Below are positions 26,598 through 35,354 of a stretch of DNA of 64,000 nucleotides, one piece after another. The stretch covers positions 806,001-870,000 of the forward strand of contig NZ_SODI01000001.1 of assembly GCF_004365915.1 (NCBI RefSeq). The letters run 5' to 3'. The stretch's first letter is position 1; each line of letters opens with the position of its first letter. A program made the translations under genes and the position numbers. The notes under the pieces are model-generated. The model did no database searches. It was given only the letters and a program-made list of their open reading frames with translations, and was not told the DNA's origin. The stretch comes from Cryobacterium psychrophilum (lineage in GTDB: Bacteria; Actinomycetota; Actinomycetes; Actinomycetales; Microbacteriaceae).

Positions 26598-27306
26598 CGG
26601 TGCCTCGGTTCTCGTCGGAAGCGGTTACGGATGTCGCGCCGGGCGATCCGACGGATGCCGCCGGCCTCCCGAGGGCACCCTCAATGAAGCGCATCATCTG
26701 CTCGAAAACATGCTCGGGGACCTGTCGGGTCCCACTCGCAAACGGATCGGCGTCGGAGCCGGACTGTGCATCGGCAGTCGTTGGGTCCCCCCACAGCACC
26801 CAGCGCATGCCGATCATTTCGCCGACGCCCATCAAGGCCCACGCCGCAACGGTCGGATCAATGTCGCTGATCTCGCCCGCCTGCCCAGCCGCTCGCAGCC
26901 CCGCAATGTACCCCTCGACGATGCGCGAGTAGTGCATGCGCAGGGCCCCTGGCGAGACGAACTCCGCCTCCCGAACCACCCGGTACAGCGCCGGATGGTC
27001 GGCCGTGAACTGGAAGAACGCGCGAAACCCGGCCCGCTCAGAGTCGAGACGATTCGTGGTCGACGCCGATGCTGCACTCATCGCCTGACGCACCCGGTGG
27101 TTGAGGTCTTCGACGAGTTCGTTGAAGATCTGCAGTTTCGAATCGAAATACAGATAGAACGTGCCCTGGCCGATGCCGGCGGCCTCCGTGATGCGCGAGA
27201 TCGACGCGTCGGAGTATCCGACGCGGGAAAAGACGTCTTCGGCCGCTTCGATCAGTTTGCGTTTGGTCAGTGCCCCGCGCGCGGTGCGCGGCTCGGCGGC
27301 GCTCAC
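26590..27306 (-). CDS. TetR-family transcriptional regulator
   Basis: 238 residues. The N-terminal HTH reads KRKLIEAAEDVFSRVGYSDASISRITEAAGIGQGTFYLYF in successive segments (about residues 15-55), a textbook TetR domain. The ligand domain is helical, with an extra C-terminal extension containing DADPFASGTRQVPEH. The GTG start overlaps the CoA-ligase stop (GTGA). It is embedded within the operon, so it probably controls it in response to an acyl-CoA or hydrophobic ligand; no palindrome was identified with confidence upstream. Confidence 0.9.
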   Translation of the reverse strand: MSAAEPRTARGALTKRKLIEAAEDVFSRVGYSDASISRITEAAGIGQGTFYLYFDSKLQIFNELVEDLNHRVRQAMSAASASTTNRLDSERAGFRAFFQFTADHPALYRVVREAEFVSPGALRMHYSRIVEGYIAGLRAAGQAGEISDIDPTVAAWALMGVGEMIGMRWVLWGDPTTADAQSGSDADPFASGTRQVPEHVFEQMMRFIEGALGRPAASVGSPGATSVTASDENRGTDD

Positions 27307-28652
27307 CGGGCACCTCCAACGAGGTTATTCTGCCAGCTTGCCAGAAGTTCCCGGCGCAGCACCTTGCTGCCCAGCGATCGGGGTATCTGCGGCACGAATC
27401 GCACGTGCGCGGGCACCTTGAACCCCGACAGCTGGCTTCGGGCGTACACCAGGAGTCTCTCCGCCGACTCCGCGACGCCCGGTTCGGTCACAACAAAGGC
27501 GACCCCCACTTCGCCCCAGCGGTCGTCGGGGACCCCGATGACCGCGACGTCGGCCACGACAGCATGTTCAAACAAAACGTTCTCCACTTCGGCGGGGGCG
27601 ACGCTCTCGCCGCCCGAGATATAGATATCGGTGAGCCGGTCGATGACGGCGAAGTACCCGTGTTCGTCGCGACGAACGAGGTCACCGGTGTGCAGCCATC
27701 CGTCTCGGAGGGTGCGGGCGGTCTCCTCGGGGGCGCGAAAATACCCGGAGAACACGCAGGGGCCGCGTACAAGCAGCTCCCCCGTGCTCGCCCCGGCCCG
27801 ATGTTCGCCGGTGACCGGGTCTGCGACAACGACCTCGACGTGCGCGTACGGTTTTCCGGCGTACCTGAGCATGCTGGGGGCGTCTTCGTTGGGCAGGCAC
27901 AGCACGTTCGGCGAGGCCTCGGTCAGCCCATACCCCTGGGTCAGTGCGACGCCGCGAGCATGCCAGGTGCGCAGCAGCGGTGCGGGCATCGGCGCCCCAC
28001 CGACGACAGCGTGGTTCAGGCTCGACAGGTCGGTTTCGGCGAAGTTCGGATGCTGCGCCACAAACAGGTAGTTTGCCAGCACACCCATTATGGTGGTGAT
28101 TCGCCGATCTTGAATGAGCTGCAACACCCGGCCCGGGTCGAAGGTACGCTCCAGCACCACGGTCGCGCCCATCCACCAGGCCAGCAGCGGCTGGATGTTC
28201 CATCCGCCCACGTGGTACTGCGGCATGACCGCCAGCACCACACCTTTGCTCGTGATCTCGGTCATGGGCGACAAAGACAGGTTGGTCCAGAAACAGTTGG
28301 AGTGGGTGAGCACAACCCCTTTGGCCCGGCCGAGGGTGCCGGAGGTGAACGCGATCAACAACGGGTCGTCGTCGCGCACCGGGCGCTGCGGCGCACGCTC
28401 CGGAAGGTCGGCGCGACGGCCCGGCACGACCCGGTCCTGGCTGTTGCCGGTGATCGTCGCCACCCGGTCGCCGATACCGTACCCGGCCGCCCGAAAAGCG
28501 GCGGAGAGATCGCCGGCCCGGTCGTCGAGGTCGTGGTAGCGCAGCGTGACGCCGCGGTCGTCGACGGCGACGCGGTCGGGGGTGGCCCTGGCACGGTCGC
28601 GGGTCCAGCGGCCGAGGGTGTGCAGCCCGTCAGTGGGGGGTGTTTCATTCAC
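27303..28652 (-). pseudogene. AMP-forming acyl-CoA ligase with an internal deletion
   Basis: 449 residues from GTG 28652 (GGAGG nine bases upstream). Most ANL-superfamily motifs are present: MPQYHVGGWN, GYGLTEASPN, GWLHTGDLVRRDE, DRLTDIYISGGESV and a C-terminal Lys in SLGSKVLRRELL. Between VATITGNSQDR (A2 region) and PLLIAFTSGTLGRAKG (A3), only about 25 residues remain where family members have about 90, so roughly 60-70 residues are missing in frame. The P-loop reads SGTLGRAKG instead of SGTTGxPKG. Activity is therefore doubtful. The overlaps with the transporter remnant upstream and TetR downstream are intact. Confidence 0.65.
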
Positions 28653-29659
28653 GAGTTGATTCCTCCGACTCAAGCATGCGCTCTCGTTGGAGTTCCCCGG
28701 CCCGACCGCTGCGGCGCGGGCGCCGGCCCAGTCGGGTCAACCGGGCCAGGCCGCCCGGCAGAAACAAGACAACGAGGATGAACAGTGTGCCGAGGATGAA
28801 CAACGGCTGCGACAACGGGATACGCAGCACATCGGGCAGCCCGGCGATGAATTCCGACCCGGCCAGGGCGGTGAGGCGCTGGTCGAGCAGCGTGTAGACG
28901 ACGGCGCCGAGCACCGCTCCCCAACGCAGCCCCACCCCGCCGAGCACGACGATCACGAGCAGGGTGAGCGTGAAGTCCGGCGTCGCACCCCGCGGCGATA
29001 CCCCGCTCTGCAGCAAGAGGAAGGCCGCACCGGCCAGCGCCGCCAGCGCGCCGGCGATGCTGAAGATGAGCAGGCGCACAAAGTACGGGCGAATACCGAT
29101 GACACGCACTCGGAGTTCGTTCTCGCGCGTCGCGGCCACAACGTGACCGGCCCTTCTCGACCCACAGCACGACGAGGTAGACCACAACGACCACGGCGAG
29201 GGCGAAGGCGAAGGCGAGGGTCACCATGGCGAACGAGATGCCGGTGACGCGCAGGCTGAGCGAGCCGACGACCGCGGCGAGCACGAAGCCGAGCACGATC
29301 GTAATCAGCACGGCGGCAACGAACGTTGCCGTCTGGGGCAGCCAGCTCGGCGAGAAGTTTTGCAGCGCGATCCCGAGGCCATACGCGCCGGCCGCGAAGA
29401 AGAGCGCGTGCCCGAACGAGAGCATTCCGGCGAGTCCGAACAACAGGTGGTAGCTGAGTGCGAGCGCCGCGATGATCATGGCGTAGGCGAGCAGCTGCAG
29501 GGTGCCGGGGGTGGAGGTCGGCCCCGGAAGCACACCGGGGATACTGATGCTCAGCAGGGGAAGCAGCGCCAGCAGCACCACAAACGCGACCCCCGCCGCG
29601 ATCCGGCTGGCCGGCCGCGCCCAACGGGGCCGGCCGGGGCCGTAAGCCCGGATGCTCAT
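28645..29659 (-). pseudogene. Branched-chain amino acid-type ABC permease (LivM-like), frameshifted and internally deleted
   Basis: The first frame (from ATG 29659) gives a LivM-like start with LSYHLLFGLAGMLSFGHALF and SFAMVTLAFA. It then runs into LALAVVVVVYLVVLWVEKG and goes out of frame near 29152. The other frame resumes with AGHVVAATRENELRVRVIG, the conserved LivM continuation, and ends at 28645. A few bases appear lost at the shift, and the segment normally between LAFA and the next helix (about 50 residues) is also missing. The stop overlaps the ligase start, so the operon boundary is preserved although the gene is broken. Confidence 0.82.
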
Positions 29660-30129
29660 GTTGTGCTCCCGAGTAGGCCGCGCGGTCTGATCAGCAGCAC
29701 CGCGGCGAGCGCGAGCACGACGGCGAGGTCGCCGGTGCCGCCCAGATAGAAGTTCGCGAACGGCTGGAGCACGGCCACGAGAACGGGTGCCAGGGCCGCG
29801 CCGCTCAGGGAACCGAGGCCCACGGTGACGAGCACCTGTTCAATGTGCCGGTTGTATAGCCGGCGAATGAGAAAGTATTCGGTCGCCGCAGCGGCGAGCG
29901 CCCCGACCAGCGCTCCGGTGATCATGGCGGCGAGGAGGGCCCACCAGGAGCCGTCGCTCAGTCGGCGCGCGGCCTCCCAGCCCATGAAGGCACCAATCGT
30001 GAGGAAGGAGCCATGCGCGAAGTTGAGCACGCCCATGAGCCCGTAGATGAGCGACAGCCCGGAGGCGACAAGAAAGTACAGGGCGCCGAGACCCAGGCCG
30101 GTGATCAGGAGCAGGACGATGGTACTCAC
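29656..30129 (-). pseudogene. Branched-chain amino acid-type ABC permease (LivH-like), large internal deletion
   Basis: Only 157 residues against about 290 in the family. The start (GLGLGALYFLVASGLSLIYG, LNFAHGSFLTIGAF) and the end (AVVLALAAVLLIRPRGLLG) are normal. The join EQVLVTVGLGSLSGAALAPV links a point in the first third to a point near the C-terminus in frame. In homologues both sides of this join carry Gly-Leu-Gly, so a deletion between short repeats is plausible. The removed part holds several membrane helices and the ATPase-contact loop, so it cannot be a normal permease. Confidence 0.78.
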
Positions 30130-30671
30130 TGCGGCACCGCCGCATCCGCTGGATCCGCCGCGCCGGCGCTGACACCAAGGTAACGCTGGATGCGCTCCGG
30201 GTCATCGAGCAGTTCGGTCGCGAGCCCGGTGAACACCACGCGGCCGCCGGAAAGCACGACGACCCGGTCGGCGAGCTGCCGGATCACCTGCAGGTTCTGC
30301 TCGACCAGGAGAATCGGCACGGTCTGAGCGGCGGTGAGGAGCGTCTGGACGACGTCGCCGACGATCCTGGGCGCGAGGCCCTTCGTCGGTTCGTCGACGA
30401 GAAGAAGTCCGTTGCGGTTGAGCAGGGCCCTGGCCAGGGAGACCATTTGCTGTTGGCCGCCGGAGAGGGTCCCGGCCAGTTGATTCTGGCGTTGCACCAG
30501 ATAGAGCACCTGGTTCTGGGCGGCCTGGTCGGCAAGGCTGATCGCGATCCCGGAGGCGACGGTGCCAGGAACTTCTTTGTTACCCGCATGGAAGGGCCTT
30601 TCGTGCTGTTGAACGGAGTGTGAGTGGGTGAAGGGCGGGGTGCAATCGAGCGGTGAACCCAAACATGACAC
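30126..30671 (-). pseudogene. ABC ATPase remnant (LivF-like), N-terminal half missing
   Basis: The C-terminal part is clear: QLAGTLSGGQQQMVSLARAL (signature), LLLVDEPTKGLAP (Walker B) and the LLVEQNLQVIRQLADRVVVL switch region. There is no Walker A, and the first 50 or so codons look like random sequence, so the true start and the whole nucleotide-binding P-loop are gone. No LivG-type ATPase or substrate-binding protein gene is found nearby; they appear to have been lost too. The stop overlaps the LivH remnant by four bases. The next gene, a thiolase, is divergent. Confidence 0.78.
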
Positions 30672-30820
30672 ATGATTCAGGTTTCAGAAAACTATGGCGT
30701 CTAAGCGCTACTGTCAAGGGATGGATGCGCTGGTGCAGAAACACAGGATCGGCAGTGTCATGCTGGCTCCGGCCGTTTTTCTGGAACGCCAGCTCACAAA
30801 AACTTGACGAAGGAGTCCTT

Positions 30821-32005
30821 ATGACCGCAATTGACGTCGTTATTCTTGCCGGGTCCCGTACGCCGCAGGGCCGCGTGAACGGCCAGCTTGCCTCCCTCAC
30901 CGCCGTTCAGCTCGGCACCGCCGCCATCGCGGGTGCCCTCGCCCGCGCGGGCGTTGCCCCCGACCAGGTCGACACCGTTCTCATGGGCCAGGTGCTTCAG
31001 GCCGGTGCCGGCCAGAACCCCGCCCGCCAGAGTGCGATCGGCGCCGGGATCCCCTGGAACGTGCCAGCGATGACACTCAACAAGGTGTGCCTGTCCGGCC
31101 TCGCCGCCATCATTGACGCGGCCCGCCTCGTGCGCCTCGGCGAAGCCGACGTCGTGGTCGCCGGCGGCCAGGAGTCGATGAGTCGCGCGCCCCACCTTCT
31201 GCCCGGCTCACGCCAGGGCTGGGCCTACGGCACGGTCTCCATGCTCGACCACGCCGCGCACGACGGCCTCACCGATGCCTTCGACGGGCTGTCGATGGGC
31301 CTGTCCACCGAACTGGCCAACGAAAAGCTCGGCCTCACCCGCCTCGAGCAGGACGCCGTGGCCGCCGCCTCGCACCAGCGCACGGCTGCCGCCGATGCAG
31401 CGGATGTCTTCGCCAACGAAATCACGCCGGTGAGCGTGCCCCAGCGCAAGGGTGACCCCCTCGTGCTCACGACCGATGAGGGCGTTCGGGGCGACAGCAC
31501 GACCGAGACGCTCGGACGCCTGCGCCCCGCGTTCTCCACGGACGGCAACATCACGGCCGGAAACGCGGCGCCCCTGAGCGACGGTGCGAGCGCCGTCGTC
31601 GTGGCAAGCAAAGCCTGGGCCGAGGCACATGGTCTCAGCTGGCTCGCCGTGATCGAGGCCTCCGGCCAGGTTGCCGGACCCGACAATTCCCTGCACTCCC
31701 AGCCGGCCAACGCCATTGCGAGCGCCCTGACGAAACAGGGCTGGGACGCCGGTGACCTCGACGTAGTCGAGATCAATGAGGCATTCGCCTCCGTTGTCAT
31801 GCAGTCGTCGAAGGTGCTCGGCGTTTCGGCCGACAAGGTGAACATTCACGGTGGCGGCATCGCCATGGGCCACCCGATCGGCGCGTCGGGGGCGCGCGTG
31901 GCGCTGCACGCCGCACTCGAGCTCTCCCGTCGGGGAAGCGGCAAGGCGGCCGTGGCGCTCTGCGGCGGCGGCGGCCAGGGCGAGGCACTGCTGCTCTCGC
32001 GCTAG
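30821..32005 (+). CDS. Acetyl-CoA C-acetyltransferase (thiolase)
   Basis: 394 residues. Condenses or cleaves acetyl-CoA/acetoacetyl-CoA or longer 3-ketoacyl-CoA. Catalytic Cys in LNKVCLSGLAAI (about residue 91), His in GGGIAMGHPIGASGAR and the second Cys in VALCGGGGQGEAL near the C-terminus are all present. The ATG at 30821 has AAGGAG five bases upstream; frames extending to 30653 lack homologous sequence. It is divergent from the degraded transporter operon and convergent with rseP, with a strong shared hairpin. Biosynthetic-type AtoB/PhbA is likeliest. Confidence 0.95.
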   Translation: MTAIDVVILAGSRTPQGRVNGQLASLTAVQLGTAAIAGALARAGVAPDQVDTVLMGQVLQAGAGQNPARQSAIGAGIPWNVPAMTLNKVCLSGLAAIIDAARLVRLGEADVVVAGGQESMSRAPHLLPGSRQGWAYGTVSMLDHAAHDGLTDAFDGLSMGLSTELANEKLGLTRLEQDAVAAASHQRTAAADAADVFANEITPVSVPQRKGDPLVLTTDEGVRGDSTTETLGRLRPAFSTDGNITAGNAAPLSDGASAVVVASKAWAEAHGLSWLAVIEASGQVAGPDNSLHSQPANAIASALTKQGWDAGDLDVVEINEAFASVVMQSSKVLGVSADKVNIHGGGIAMGHPIGASGARVALHAALELSRRGSGKAAVALCGGGGQGEALLLSR

Positions 32006-32023
32006 TCATGCACTGAACGGTGA

Positions 32024-32059
32024 GAGCCGCCGCCCCGGGGTATCCCGGGGCGGCGGCTC
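32024..32059. terminator. Perfect 16-bp hairpin between convergent thiolase and rseP
   Basis: GAGCCGCCGCCCCGGG (32024-32039) and its exact complement (32044-32059) enclose a 4 nt loop. The right arm covers the first two bases of the rseP stop codon (32058-32060). A strong GC-only stem between convergent genes suggests a bidirectional terminator despite the absence of a T-run. Confidence 0.8.
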
Positions 32060-33434
32060 AGCCGAAGAGGTTGACGGGTTTGACGATGTCGGCGTACACG
32101 AGCAGCAGGCTCATCCCACCGAGCAGCACGACCACGGCCAACGTGAGGGGCATGAGTTTGGCCATGTCGACCGGCCCCGGCTCCGGCCGTTTGAACAGCT
32201 TCGCGAAAGCACGACGGATGCCCTCCCACAACGCCCCGGCCACGTGTCCGCCGTCGAGCGGCAGCAGCGGAACGAGGTTGAACACGAAGAGGGCAATGTT
32301 GACCGAACCGAGAATGCCGACCATGGTGGCAACCTTGCTGGCCACCGGAATGGTGTCGATACTCGCGATCTCGCCGGCGACGCGACCGACGCCGACCATG
32401 CTCATGGGGCCGTTCGGGTCGCGTTCGCCCGGTCCGAACGCGGCGTTTGCCACGTCAACGAGACGCTGCGGCAACTGGATGATGATGCCGGCGGTCGAGG
32501 CGATCGTGTCGCCGACCGCGGGCATGACGGCCGTGGCCGGCTGGCGCACGAGTTCGCCGGCGGCACCGATGCCCACGAAACCGACCTGCTCGGTGACCGG
32601 GGCGCCCGCGGCATCCGTCACCGGTTCGCCCGCAGAGTCGAGAACGTAGCGTTCGGTGAGCTTGGGGGTGATCGTGAGGGCCACCTCAGTGCCGGCGCGG
32701 TCGACCACCATCTGCAGGGCCTGGCCGGGGGCACCCCGAATGATCTGCGTTGACTGGCTCCAGCTGGTGATGGCGGTGCCACCGATGCTCACGAAGCGGT
32801 CGCCCGGCTTCAGCCCGGCCGCGGCGCCGGGGGCGGCCTCGTCGCTGCTCTCGCAGGACTGCCTGTCGCTGGTGGCCGGGAGCACGCACGAGCTGACGCT
32901 GCCGACGGTCGTGCTCGTCTGGGTGGTGCCGAAGCCCATCAGCAGAATGGAGAACATGACGATCGCGATGAGCAGGTTCATCGTGGGTCCGCCGAGCATG
33001 ATGACGATGCGCTTGTAGACGGGGAGTGTGTAGAACGCGCGGTGATGCTCGCCCTCACCAATGGTGTCAGCGCTCGCCTGGCGCGCGTCGTCGACCATGG
33101 TCGCCATCGCCCCCGGCTTCTTCTCCGGCGCGCCCTCCTGCACCAGGGTGTCGAAGAACCCCGTGCTCGCGCTCTGTACCGCCCCGCCCTTTTTCGGCGG
33201 GAACATGCCGATCATGGAGATGTAGCCGCCGAGCGGGATGGCCTTGAACCCGTATTCGGTTTCGCCCTTCTTCTTCGACCACAGCGTCGGCCCGAAGCCG
33301 ATCATGTACTGCGTGACCTTCACGCCAAACAGCTTGGCGGGAACCAGGTGCCCGATCTCGTGCAGGCCGATAGAAACGGCGAGGCCCACGACGATGACGA
33401 CGACGCCGAGAATGAATAGCAGTACAGATTCCAC
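32058..33434 (-). CDS. rseP: Site-2 (RIP) zinc metalloprotease, RseP/Rip1 family
   Basis: Intramembrane M50 protease that cuts anti-sigma factors or other membrane substrates. The first helix holds the zinc site GLHEIGHLVPAKLFGV (about residues 24-39) and the last helices hold NLVPLLPLDGGHV with the third zinc ligand Asp. A PDZ domain (GLKPGDRFVSIGGTAI) lies between. About 458 residues from GTG 33434; an insert after LGGYISMIGMF is typical of actinobacteria. It lies between dxr and ispG on the same strand, but other genes intervene on each side. Confidence 0.94.
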   Translation of the reverse strand: MESVLLFILGVVVIVVGLAVSIGLHEIGHLVPAKLFGVKVTQYMIGFGPTLWSKKKGETEYGFKAIPLGGYISMIGMFPPKKGGAVQSASTGFFDTLVQEGAPEKKPGAMATMVDDARQASADTIGEGEHHRAFYTLPVYKRIVIMLGGPTMNLLIAIVMFSILLMGFGTTQTSTTVGSVSSCVLPATSDRQSCESSDEAAPGAAAGLKPGDRFVSIGGTAITSWSQSTQIIRGAPGQALQMVVDRAGTEVALTITPKLTERYVLDSAGEPVTDAAGAPVTEQVGFVGIGAAGELVRQPATAVMPAVGDTIASTAGIIIQLPQRLVDVANAAFGPGERDPNGPMSMVGVGRVAGEIASIDTIPVASKVATMVGILGSVNIALFVFNLVPLLPLDGGHVAGALWEGIRRAFAKLFKRPEPGPVDMAKLMPLTLAVVVLLGGMSLLLVYADIVKPVNLFG

Positions 33435-33543
33435 AGTCGTAGAGTAGCTGTTCCAAGCTGCAAAGCGGCTGGTCGTTCTTCTGCCTGTCAACCACGCGGG
33501 TCTTCTCCTGTGGTTTGCTTAGTACAGCCTCTGGAGGTACCCC

Positions 33544-34833
33544 CTGTCTATCCAACCCAAAGCTGATCCCCTCGGCCTGCTCCTCGCCGACCGTTTCAGG
33601 CTCGATCGACTGGTGGGCACGGGCGGCATGGCATCCGTCTATCAGGCAACGGATACCTCGCTCGGCCGCACGGTGGCGGTGAAACTTTTTCGCTCCGACA
33701 GCATGGATTCCGCGGGTCCCGAACGCCAGAGCGGTGAGATTTCGCTGCTCGCGAGCCTGAACCACTTCGCCCTCGTGACCCTGTTCGATGCGGGGACCGC
33801 GCAGGTCAACGGCTCACCGCGCACCTTCATCGTGATGGAATTCGTCGATGGCTCCGATCTGCGCACGCGCCTGCTTGATGGACCGCTCGAGCCCCGCGAC
33901 CTCGCTGACATTGGCGCGGACCTCGCCGAGGCCCTGCACTACGTGCACGCGCTCGGCATCATTCACCGGGACATCAAGCCCGCGAACGTTCTGCTGACGC
34001 CGTCGGGGTTCCCCGGTCGTGCCATGCACGCCAAGCTCGCCGACTTCGGCATTGCGCGCCTTCTCGATGAGACGCGGCTCACCGCCACCGGGGCCACACT
34101 CGGCACCGCCAGCTACCTCAGCCCCGAACAGGCGCTCGGCACCGCCCTCGGCCCGCCAACGGACGTGTATTCGCTCGGACTCGTGCTGTTGGAAAGCCTC
34201 ACCGGCGAGCGCGCGTACCCCGGAACCGCGATCGAATCGGCCATGGCCCGGCTGCAGCGCCAGCCGCAGATTCCCGCCGGCGTGAGCCAGGGATGGGCGG
34301 ACCTTCTGACCGCCATGACGAGTCGCGAGGCCGCCGATCGTCCCACCGCCTCCGCTGCGGCCGTGGTCTTGCGCACGCTCGTGGCCGATAGCGCGCCGGA
34401 ACTGGTTCCCACGGTTCCCCTGCTCGACGACCTCGCCGCCGAAACCGGGCTCGCGACGGCGCTCATGGCCGAACCGGCGCATGCCGCCACCCGACTCCTG
34501 CCGGAGCAGCCGGCATTCGTTCCCCAGCTGGCACCCGAGCACGATCCGGCCAGCGACGACGACAACGCCCCAACCGCGCTGCTGCCCCGAGGTGACAGGT
34601 CAGAGCCGAGCCGTGCCCCCCGTACGAAGCGCCCGCGGCGGGCACCCGCCACGTCGCCGCGTACCGCGCGCGCCATCGCCGTTGGCGCCGGAATAGTGCT
34701 GGCTCTTGTTGTGCTGCTTGTTGTGCTGCTCAACCGACCGAGCACGCCGGAGGCGGCGCCGCCGACCTACCCCGCCGTCGACGGCCCACTCGGCGACCAC
34801 CTGCAGCAGCTTCAGGAGAGCGTGACCCCATGA
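33544..34833 (+). CDS. Membrane-anchored Ser/Thr protein kinase, CTG start
   Basis: Hanks-type kinase: glycine loop LVGTGGMASVYQATD, Lys in VAVKLF, HRDIKPANVLL (about residue 142), LADFGIARLL and SYLSPEQALG; one membrane span near residues 378-397 and a short outer tail. The first ATG/GTG in frame (GTG 33613) lies inside the glycine loop, and a stop at 33520 closes the frame upstream with no ATG, GTG or TTG between. A CTG at 33544, six bases after GGAGG (33533-33537), restores the whole N-terminal lobe (LSIQPKADPLGLLLADRFRL), so CTG is the likely start. Its stop overlaps the following lipoprotein start (ATGA). Confidence 0.88.
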   Translation: MSIQPKADPLGLLLADRFRLDRLVGTGGMASVYQATDTSLGRTVAVKLFRSDSMDSAGPERQSGEISLLASLNHFALVTLFDAGTAQVNGSPRTFIVMEFVDGSDLRTRLLDGPLEPRDLADIGADLAEALHYVHALGIIHRDIKPANVLLTPSGFPGRAMHAKLADFGIARLLDETRLTATGATLGTASYLSPEQALGTALGPPTDVYSLGLVLLESLTGERAYPGTAIESAMARLQRQPQIPAGVSQGWADLLTAMTSREAADRPTASAAAVVLRTLVADSAPELVPTVPLLDDLAAETGLATALMAEPAHAATRLLPEQPAFVPQLAPEHDPASDDDNAPTALLPRGDRSEPSRAPRTKRPRRAPATSPRTARAIAVGAGIVLALVVLLVVLLNRPSTPEAAPPTYPAVDGPLGDHLQQLQESVTP

Positions 34834-35354
34834 CCCGCATTCGTTTTCGCCTGACCCTGGCCACCCTGGCCCTGTCGGCCCTCGCCCTCTCCGGGTGTGC
34901 CGGCGATCCCGTTTCCCTGCAGCCGTCGACGGCCGAACAGTTGCAAAGCGCCGTGCTTGATGTGACGACGGCCGCTGCCGAGGGTGACCTCACCAGCGCA
35001 CAGTCCCTGCTCACGAACGTTGAGTCCAACCTGCGCACCGCCGCCGCCGCCGGCCAGGTGACCCCGGAGCGGTCCGCGGAGATTCAGGTGGCCATCAACC
35101 TGGTGGGCACCGACCTCAGCACGGCGATCGACACGGCCGCCGCACAGGCCGCCGCACAGGCCGCCGCACAGGCCGCCGCAGAGGCACAGGCCGCCAAGGA
35201 CGCCGCCCAGGCGGATACCGACGCCGACGCGCCCAAGGATGCCGCCCAGGCAGCCGACGAGGCAGCCAAGGCAGCCGACGAGGCGGCCAAAAATGGCGGC
35301 AAAGACGGCAAAGACTCCTCGTGCGAAAAGGGCGACAAGGACTGCGAGGGCTAG
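34830..35354 (+). CDS. Small Ala-rich lipoprotein paired with the kinase
   Basis: 174 residues. Signal peptide with lipobox ALALSGC (Cys 23). The middle ([20 protein letters not shown], then [15 protein letters not shown]) looks helical. A low-complexity Ala/Gln/Asp/Lys tail follows, produced partly by perfect 12 bp DNA repeats (35136-35171, encoding AAAQ), and a charged end with two Cys ([12 protein letters not shown]). The four-base overlap with the kinase suggests one functional unit, perhaps an outer-face ligand or partner. Its TAG shares the CTAG with the convergent dxr stop. Confidence 0.82.
   Translation: MTRIRFRLTLATLALSALALSGCAGDPVSLQPSTAEQLQSAVLDVTTAAAEGDLTSAQSLLTNVESNLRTAAAAGQVTPERSAEIQVAINLVGTDLSTAIDTAAAQAAAQAAAQAAAEAQAAKDAAQADTDADAPKDAAQAADEAAKAADEAAKNGGKDGKDSSCEKGDKDCEG

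Noticed and set aside
26590..27306. Possible truncation of the TetR regulator like its neighbours
   Set aside because: The helix-turn-helix and ligand domains are complete at 238 residues, so it appears intact.
30653..30820. N-terminal extension of the thiolase from 30653
   Set aside because: The 56 extra residues are not thiolase-like, and the ATG at 30821 has an excellent ribosome-binding site.
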